Source: Falsiroseomonas ponticola (GTDB taxonomy: Bacteria; Pseudomonadota; Alphaproteobacteria; Acetobacterales; Acetobacteraceae). Taken from it: DNA of 64,000 bases. Below are positions 59,450-64,000 of this stretch, piece after piece. The notes beneath the pieces were generated by a model. It made no database searches. It saw nothing but the letters and a program-made list of their open reading frames with translations, and had not been told where the DNA came from. Position numbers and translations under genes: made by a program. Position 1 is the first letter of the stretch; every line of letters starts with the position of its first letter. The stretch lies in NCBI RefSeq assembly GCF_016805305.1, contig NZ_JAERQN010000010.1, positions 62,001 to 126,000 on the forward strand, read 5' to 3'.

Positions 59450-60057
59450 GGGGAGAGGCCCACCTGCGCCAGGGCGCGGGCGATGCGGGCGGGCGCCCAG
59501 GGCGCCGGCGCTTCGGGCACGCCGCCGGTGATGTCGGTGCCGAGACCCGCGGGCAGCGTCACCAGGCGCCCGCCGGCGGAGACCGCGGCCTCGCCCCGCG
59601 CGACGAAGACGGCGAAGGTTCCGTCCATCTCGCCCGCCCAGAAGGCGGTGCCGCGCACGCCGATCAGCGCGGCGGGGGAGATGATGGCGACGGGGGCGCG
59701 GGGGGCGGTTTCGGGCCGGCTGAACCAGAGCGAGCCGGCGGCGCGGCGCAGCACGGTGCCGGCGCCGTCGCGGGGCGCTTCCGGCACGCTGTCCAGCAGC
59801 AGGCGGGAGAGGGCGCCGAGGCGGAGTTCGATGTCGCCGGCCAGCCGCGCCAGCAGCCGCGACTCGGCGCCGGTGACGAGCGTATCGCCCTCCCCCAGCG
59901 GGGCGGCGGGGGCGAGGGGGCGGGTGGCGCCGGGGCGTTCGGCGCGGGCGGTGCCGGTGACTTCCACCGCTTCCCCGATCCGGCGGGGCGCGGGGCCGGC
60001 GGCGCCGAGCAGCAGGGCGGCGGCGGCCAGGCCTCGGCGACGGAGTGGGTGCAGCAT
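59446..60057 (-). CDS. FecR-domain protein, partner of the CHASE2 cyclase
   Basis: A 203-residue exported protein: signal peptide MLHPLRRRGLAAAALLLGAAG, then a FecR domain with LAPAAPLGEGDTLVTGAESRLLARL and the classic RRAAGSLWFS and TPAALIGVRGTAFWAG-type core (AVIGVRGT equivalent). FecR domains in the periplasm usually act as sensor partners, and a FecR-CHASE2-cyclase pair is a recurring bacterial arrangement. Its stop codon lies within the apparent CTG start of the cyclase, so the two are translationally coupled. Confidence 0.88.
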   Translation of the reverse strand: MLHPLRRRGLAAAALLLGAAGPAPRRIGEAVEVTGTARAERPGATRPLAPAAPLGEGDTLVTGAESRLLARLAGDIELRLGALSRLLLDSVPEAPRDGAGTVLRRAAGSLWFSRPETAPRAPVAIISPAALIGVRGTAFWAGEMDGTFAVFVARGEAAVSAGGRLVTLPAGLGTDITGGVPEAPAPWAPARIARALAQVGLSP

Positions 60058-60247
60058 GGATGCAGCCTTGCCGTTGCGGGGGCGGAGTATCGCGCGGAAG
60101 GCGCGGCGCGGCCAGGGCTGCCGCTTGCGGGAGGGCGGCTTGCCGCTGCCCGGTTTTGTCGATAAAAATTCGGGGCGGGGGCGCTTTGCCGCCCAATCCG
60201 GCACGCCCCCCTCCTTCACGCCGCACTCCGTCACGAGGAACCGTCGC

Positions 60248-61120
60248 ATGCGTCTGCTCAGCTTCATCGAGAACGGGCGCAGCGCGCCGGGCGTGCGGAT
60301 CGGGGATGAGGTGGTGCCGGTGGGCGACCTCGCCGGCTTCCCGACGGACATGCTGGAGATCCTGGGCCTGGGGACCGAGGGCCTGGCGAAGCTGGCGGCG
60401 GCGGCCGCGGCGGCGCCGGCCTCCGCGCGGCGGAAGCTGTCGGGCCTGACGCTCGGCATGCCGATCCCGCGGCCGGGCAAGGTGGCCTGCATCGGGCTGA
60501 ACTACGCGCTGCATGCGAAGGAGGGGGGCAACCCCATCCCGGACTACCCCGCGATGTTCCTGCGCGTGCAGACCAGCCTGGTGGGGCCGGACCAGCCCAT
60601 GCTGCGGCCCAAGGTCTCCGACAAGCTGGACTACGAGGCGGAGCTGGCGATCATCATCGGCAAGCGCGCGCGCTGCGTGAAGCAGGCGGATGCGCTGGAC
60701 TACGTCGCCGGCTATTCGCTGTTCAACGACGGCTCCGTGCGCGACTACCAGCGCAAGTCCACGCAGTGGACCATGGGCAAGAACTTCGACGCCACGGGCG
60801 CCTTCGGGCCGGAGATCGTGACGGCGGACGAGCTGCCGCCGGGCGCCAGCCCGCTGCGCATCTGCGCGCGCGTGGATGGCCAGACGGTGCAGGACAGCAC
60901 GACGGGCGACATGATCTTCAGCGTCGCGCGCGCCGTCGAGATCATCTCCGAGGTCATGACGCTGGAGCCGGGCGACGTGATCGCGACGGGCACGCCGTCG
61001 GGCGTCGGCTATGCGCGCAAGCCGCCGCTGTTCCTGGCGCCGGGCAAGGTGGTGGAGATCGAGGTCGAGGGCATCGGCGTGCTGCGCAACACCATCGCGG
61101 ACGATCCCGCCTTCGCCTGA
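60248..61120 (+). CDS. Fumarylacetoacetate hydrolase-family protein
   Basis: A 290-residue FAH-superfamily enzyme acting on 2-oxo-alkanedioates or related compounds (hydrolase, decarboxylase/isomerase or oxaloacetate decarboxylase type). The N-terminal lid region is MRLLSFIENGRSAPGVRIGDEVV. The metal site motifs are IGLNYALHAKEGG, DYEAELAIIIGKRAR (Glu ligands) and NDGSVRDYQRK (Asp ligand). WTMGKNFDATGAFGPEIV, TTGDMIFS and the C-terminal GDVIATGTPSGVGYAR are also conserved. It is a single gene divergent from the FecR-cyclase pair, so the substrate is unresolved. Confidence 0.92.
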   Translation: MRLLSFIENGRSAPGVRIGDEVVPVGDLAGFPTDMLEILGLGTEGLAKLAAAAAAAPASARRKLSGLTLGMPIPRPGKVACIGLNYALHAKEGGNPIPDYPAMFLRVQTSLVGPDQPMLRPKVSDKLDYEAELAIIIGKRARCVKQADALDYVAGYSLFNDGSVRDYQRKSTQWTMGKNFDATGAFGPEIVTADELPPGASPLRICARVDGQTVQDSTTGDMIFSVARAVEIISEVMTLEPGDVIATGTPSGVGYARKPPLFLAPGKVVEIEVEGIGVLRNTIADDPAFA

Positions 61121-61355
61121 GACCAGCGTCCGGGAAGACCGACCGGCGGCCGGCGTCAAGCCGGCCGAGGCCGCGACTGCGGCCCGCCGCCAGTGCGGCG
61201 AAGCCAAGCCGGCGGAGCCGGCGCATCACGCCGCAGGCGTGCCTTCGGCACGGCGTCTGAGGGCATGCCAAAGGCTTCGATCCCTTCCCCGCGCGCGCGG
61301 GGTGGGGATATGCTTCGCTCCCTCAACGAAGAACGATGATGGGGGGAGCGTGACC
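61121..61355. other. Intergenic region with repeat copy B
   Basis: The 235-bp gap is largely repeat: several GCC/GGC dyads (CCGGCGTCAAGCCGG, GGCGGAGCCGGCGC), a TGCGGCGAAGCC segment shared with copy C, and the 42-bp element copy B. The bug gene leader with GGGGGGAG at 61341-61348 ends it. Confidence 0.5.
61224..61265 (+). repeat. Dispersed intergenic palindromic repeat, copy B
   Basis: A 42-bp element matching copy A (36438-36479) at 38 of 42 positions, including the GTGCCTTCGGCACGG hairpin centre (GTGCC-TTC-GGCAC). It ends in CTGAGGGCA. Confidence 0.7.
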
Positions 61356-62354
61356 ATGGGGCGCATCATCATGGGCCGCCGCGCCGTGTTCGGGGCGGCG
61401 TCGGGCCTGCTGGCGGCGCCGGCGTCGGGATGGCTGGCGGCGCCGGCCCTGGCGCAGGCGCCCTGGCCGGACAAGCCGGTGCGCATCCTGGTGGCCTTCC
61501 CGCCCGGCGCCAGCACGGATGTGCTGGCCCGCGCGCTGGCGAATGCGCTGGCCCCGGTGCTCGGCCAGCCCGTGGTGGTGGAGAACCGGCCCGGCGCGGG
61601 CGGCAACATCGCCACCGTCGCCGTGAAGCGCAGCGCGCCGGATGGCGGCACCTTCCTGGCCCATTCCGTCGCCTACGCCGTCAACCCATCCCTGTTCCGC
61701 AACGCGGGCTACGACGCGGTGGCGGATCTGGAGCCGGTGGCGATGCTGGCCAGCACGCCCAACATCATCACCGTGAACCCCGACAGGCTGCAGGTCGCGA
61801 ATCTCGGCGAGCTGGTGGCGGCGGCGCGGACGCGGCCGCTGGACTACGGCTCCTCCGGCATCGGGACGACGACGCATCTCGGCATGGAATTGCTGTTCCG
61901 CAGCCTGGCGCGGGTGGAGGTGCAGCACGTCCCCTTCGGCCCCGCCCAGGCGGTGACGGCGGTGGTGGGCGGCCAGGTGCCGATCGGCAGCACCAGCCTG
62001 CCGCCGGCGCTGCCCATGGTGCGGGATGGCCGCCTGCGCGGCATCGCCGTGACCAGCCTGCGGCGCGACCCCGCGCTGCCGGAGGTGCCGACGGTGGCGG
62101 AGCAGGGCTATCCGGGGTTCGAGGCGCTGACCTGGTTCGGGCTGATGGCCCCGCCCGGCACGCCCGCCGCCATCACCGACCGCATGAATGCCGAGATCAA
62201 CAAGGCGCTGACCGCGGCGGAGACGCGCGGGCGGCTGGATGCCATGGGCTTCGTGCCGGATGCGCGCAGCCGCGCCGCCTTCGCGGCCTATCTGGGGGAG
62301 GAGGTGACGAAATGGGCGGGCGTGGTCCGCGCCTCCGGCGCCTCCGCGGAATGA
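61356..62354 (+). CDS. Bug-family binding protein 8
   Basis: A 332-residue Bug protein with a Tat-like signal peptide (MGRRAVFGAASGLLAAPASGWLAAPALAQ in short form). The ligand-site motifs are VRILVAFPPGASTDVLARAL (Ala-Ser for Gly-Ser), ENRPGAGG, and VPFGPAQAVTAVVGG in place of VPYRG, which is an unusual change at a usually conserved ligand loop. ATG 61356 follows GGGGGGAG at 61341-61348 with good spacing. No permease genes are adjacent. The next gene encodes an autotransporter. Confidence 0.92.
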   Translation: MGRIIMGRRAVFGAASGLLAAPASGWLAAPALAQAPWPDKPVRILVAFPPGASTDVLARALANALAPVLGQPVVVENRPGAGGNIATVAVKRSAPDGGTFLAHSVAYAVNPSLFRNAGYDAVADLEPVAMLASTPNIITVNPDRLQVANLGELVAAARTRPLDYGSSGIGTTTHLGMELLFRSLARVEVQHVPFGPAQAVTAVVGGQVPIGSTSLPPALPMVRDGRLRGIAVTSLRRDPALPEVPTVAEQGYPGFEALTWFGLMAPPGTPAAITDRMNAEINKALTAAETRGRLDAMGFVPDARSRAAFAAYLGEEVTKWAGVVRASGASAE

Positions 62355-62433
62355 GGGAAGGCGGCCGGGCTTAACCGGCGCTTCACCGCTGCATGGCTAA
62401 GCCGCCTGGCCCAAGCGCCAGAAAGGCCAATCC

Positions 62434-64000
62434 ATGTCCGAACGCCCCACCCGTGGCCCGCGCCGTGCCGGCCGTGCCGCGTGGCTGCTGCTGTCCGTCT
62501 CCGCCCTTGCCATCCTCGCCGCCGGGCCGCGCGATGCGGCGGCGTCGATCGCCACCTTCTTCGACAGCATCGCCGAAGGCCGCACGGATTTCGACAACCG
62601 GGTGACGGCGGCCGGCGGCACGGTGAACATCGACCTGCTGAGCGGGCTGACCACCAACCAGACGAGCTGGGCGCGCAGCGCCTTCACCATCACCTCCGGC
62701 GACGGCACCACGCGCAGCACGCGCACCTCGAGCTTCCAGAACATCCAGGGGCCGAGCGGCACCTTCAACAGCGGGGATGCCATCCGGATGGAGGCATCAT
62801 CCGCGAACCCGCCGGGCAGCGGCCTCGTCTTCACCTTCGCCACCCCGATCAACGCCTTCGCGGTGGAGCTGGAGGGCTGGGCGACCTGCTGCTACCCGAG
62901 CGCGCTCTACATCGCCTTCGATGGCGGCACGCCGATCCTGATCGGCAGCGCCAACCAGCGATCCGACAATCCGGGCGATGCGCGCTACGGCCAGGTGATG
63001 AACATCGTCGCCGCCATCAGCGACAGCGGCACCTTCACCACCGTCGCCTTCTATGGCGAGGCGAGCGGCGACACGATGTTCGGCGGCGGCACCGTGCGCT
63101 ACGCGGTGGTGCCGATCGGCGGCCTGTCCGGCGGTGGCGGCGGCGGCGGCGTGATCGATGGCAGCCGTGCCTCCTTCAACGAAGGCGACAGCGCCGCGCA
63201 GGCCGGCACCGTGACCTTCCGCGGCGGCACCTTCCGGCCGACCGCCCGCGTGGTGCTGGTGCAGCCCGTGGTGGTGGAGGCGACGAACGGCGTCATCGAC
63301 ACCTCCCAGGGCGCGGTGGTGCTGATGGGCAACATCACCGGCGACGGGCAGCTGCAGGTGACGGGCGGCGGGCTGCTGACGCTGCAGGGCGAGGTGCAGA
63401 ACAGCGGCGGCGCGCAGGTGCAGCAGGGCACGCTGTCCGTGCAGGGGCAGTTCGCGGGGCCGGTGGTGGTGATGGCGGGCGCCACGCTGATGGGCGGCGG
63501 CACCGTCGGCGGCCCCACCACCATCGAGGGCACGCTCTCCCCCGGCAGTTCGCCGGGGATCATGACCTTCACCGCGCCGGTGACGCTGGGCGCGGGGTCC
63601 ACCACGCGGATCGAGATCGACGGGCCGGGCACCGGCACCGGCAACGGATCGCATGACCAGATCCTGGTGACGGGCGCGGGCAACACGCTGACGGCGGGCG
63701 GCACCATCGCGCCCGTGCTGCGCGGCATCGGCGGCGCGGCCGACAACACCTTCAACCCCGTCATCGGCCAGCGCTTCCGCGTGATCCAGGCGGAGGGCGG
63801 GCTGCTGGGCAGCTTCGCGGGGCTGACGCAGCCCGCGGATGGCCTGCCGGCCGGGTCGCGCTTCGATGCGATCTACGGCGCCAATACGCTGGACCTGGTG
63901 CTGACGCCGGCGCGCTACGCGGATCTCTCCGCGCTCGGCGTCGGGCAGCGGGTGAACCAGCGCGCCACCGGCGCGGCGGTGGATGCCATCCGCCCGGCGG
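62434..64000 (+). CDS. Autotransporter-type surface protein (partial, C-terminus outside window)
   Basis: The first 522 residues of an exported protein that continues beyond base 64000. The signal peptide (about 1-37, WLLLSVSALAILAAG core) is followed by a passenger region with a PEP-CTERM-like N-domain (TFDS..DFDNRVTAAGG and a FTFATPINAFAVELEGW core). Then come autotransporter beta-strand repeats (GGGLLTLQGEVQNSGGAQVQQGTL) and the diagnostic LSPGSSPGIMTFTAPVTLGAGSTTRIEIDGPG and ADGLPAGSRFDAIYGANTLDLVLTP segments (short forms), which usually precede the translocator barrel. ATG 62434 follows GAAAGG. The barrel itself is not in the window. Confidence 0.85.
   Translation, partial: MSERPTRGPRRAGRAAWLLLSVSALAILAAGPRDAAASIATFFDSIAEGRTDFDNRVTAAGGTVNIDLLSGLTTNQTSWARSAFTITSGDGTTRSTRTSSFQNIQGPSGTFNSGDAIRMEASSANPPGSGLVFTFATPINAFAVELEGWATCCYPSALYIAFDGGTPILIGSANQRSDNPGDARYGQVMNIVAAISDSGTFTTVAFYGEASGDTMFGGGTVRYAVVPIGGLSGGGGGGGVIDGSRASFNEGDSAAQAGTVTFRGGTFRPTARVVLVQPVVVEATNGVIDTSQGAVVLMGNITGDGQLQVTGGGLLTLQGEVQNSGGAQVQQGTLSVQGQFAGPVVVMAGATLMGGGTVGGPTTIEGTLSPGSSPGIMTFTAPVTLGAGSTTRIEIDGPGTGTGNGSHDQILVTGAGNTLTAGGTIAPVLRGIGGAADNTFNPVIGQRFRVIQAEGGLLGSFAGLTQPADGLPAGSRFDAIYGANTLDLVLTPARYADLSALGVGQRVNQRATGAAVDAIRPA

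Noticed and set aside
57377-61207. A minus-strand open frame that would join the cyclase to sequence antisense to FecR and the FAH gene
   Set aside because: Upstream of 59449 the translation is low-complexity Arg/Gly/Pro and opposes real genes in other frames. The cyclase ends its family similarity at the first helix.
1-64000. CRISPR arrays, tRNA or rRNA genes, insertion sequences, prophage genes
   Set aside because: I looked for regular spaced repeats, cloverleaf-like segments, transposase motifs and phage structural proteins and saw none that could be supported.

Overview
This 64-kb window is chromosomal DNA of very high G+C content. It is most consistent with an alphaproteobacterium of the Acetobacteraceae (Roseomonas-like); this is inferred from gene content and composition, not from a marker gene. 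Supporting points are the eight orphan Bug-type (tripartite tricarboxylate) periplasmic binding proteins, a DUF3309 stress protein behind an EcfG-like promoter, an amino acid:carrier-protein ligase, and dispersed palindromic intergenic repeats. No rRNA, tRNA, CRISPR array, insertion sequence or prophage was recognised.

Layout. 1-6.4 kb: the start of a dihydropyrimidinase/allantoinase-type amidohydrolase, an HWE-family sensor kinase, and a complete divergent TRAP transporter (dctP-dctQ-dctM). 6.4-11.4 kb: an Old Yellow Enzyme reductase, an Lrp/AsnC regulator divergent from D-amino acid dehydrogenase dadA with a clear dyad operator between them, and a YbaL-type cation/proton antiporter. 11.4-22.8 kb: a DsbA-like isomerase, then a cyclitol locus. 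In this locus iolG, an SDR, an inositol monophosphatase and an AfuABC-like ABC importer run as one leftward series, divergent from iolD, iolE and a ChbG/YdjC-type deacetylase. 22.7-27.5 kb: a LysR regulator divergent from bug, enoyl-CoA hydratase and ADP-forming acyl-CoA ligase. 27.6-31.4 kb: an orphan TonB and a PAS sensor kinase. 31.4-37.5 kb: two bug genes and a quiC-type 3-dehydroshikimate dehydratase divergent from a shikimate dehydrogenase, a stress-type pair of tiny membrane proteins, and a TetR regulator with operator-like sites. 37.6-40 kb: an orphan molybdenum hydroxylase large subunit.

40.1-44.9 kb holds the most unusual cluster: a carrier protein, a class-II aaRS-like amino acid:[carrier protein] ligase, a tandem alpha/beta-hydrolase with a Cys nucleophile, a membrane acyltransferase-3 protein and a GNAT protein, tightly packed with two 4-bp overlaps. 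It looks like an independently built, Dlt-like aminoacyl transfer pathway with an unknown acceptor. 44.9-54.6 kb: further bug genes, an alpha/beta hydrolase, a chemoreceptor with a C-terminal PilZ domain, a TTG-initiated binding-protein-like gene, a DapA-family aldolase/lyase, and a cNMP-binding GGDEF protein. 54.6-56.4 kb is a lower-GC island carrying one secreted orphan protein between two related 29-bp repeats. 56.4-64 kb: a bug gene, a FecR-CHASE2 adenylate cyclase pair in which the cyclase apparently starts at CTG, a fumarylacetoacetate hydrolase-family enzyme, another bug gene, and the start of an autotransporter that runs off the window.

Overall this is a soil/plant-type carbon-scavenging region: uptake binding proteins paired with small catabolic operons (cyclitols, quinate/shikimate, acyl-CoA, D-amino acids), interspersed with orphan signalling proteins.
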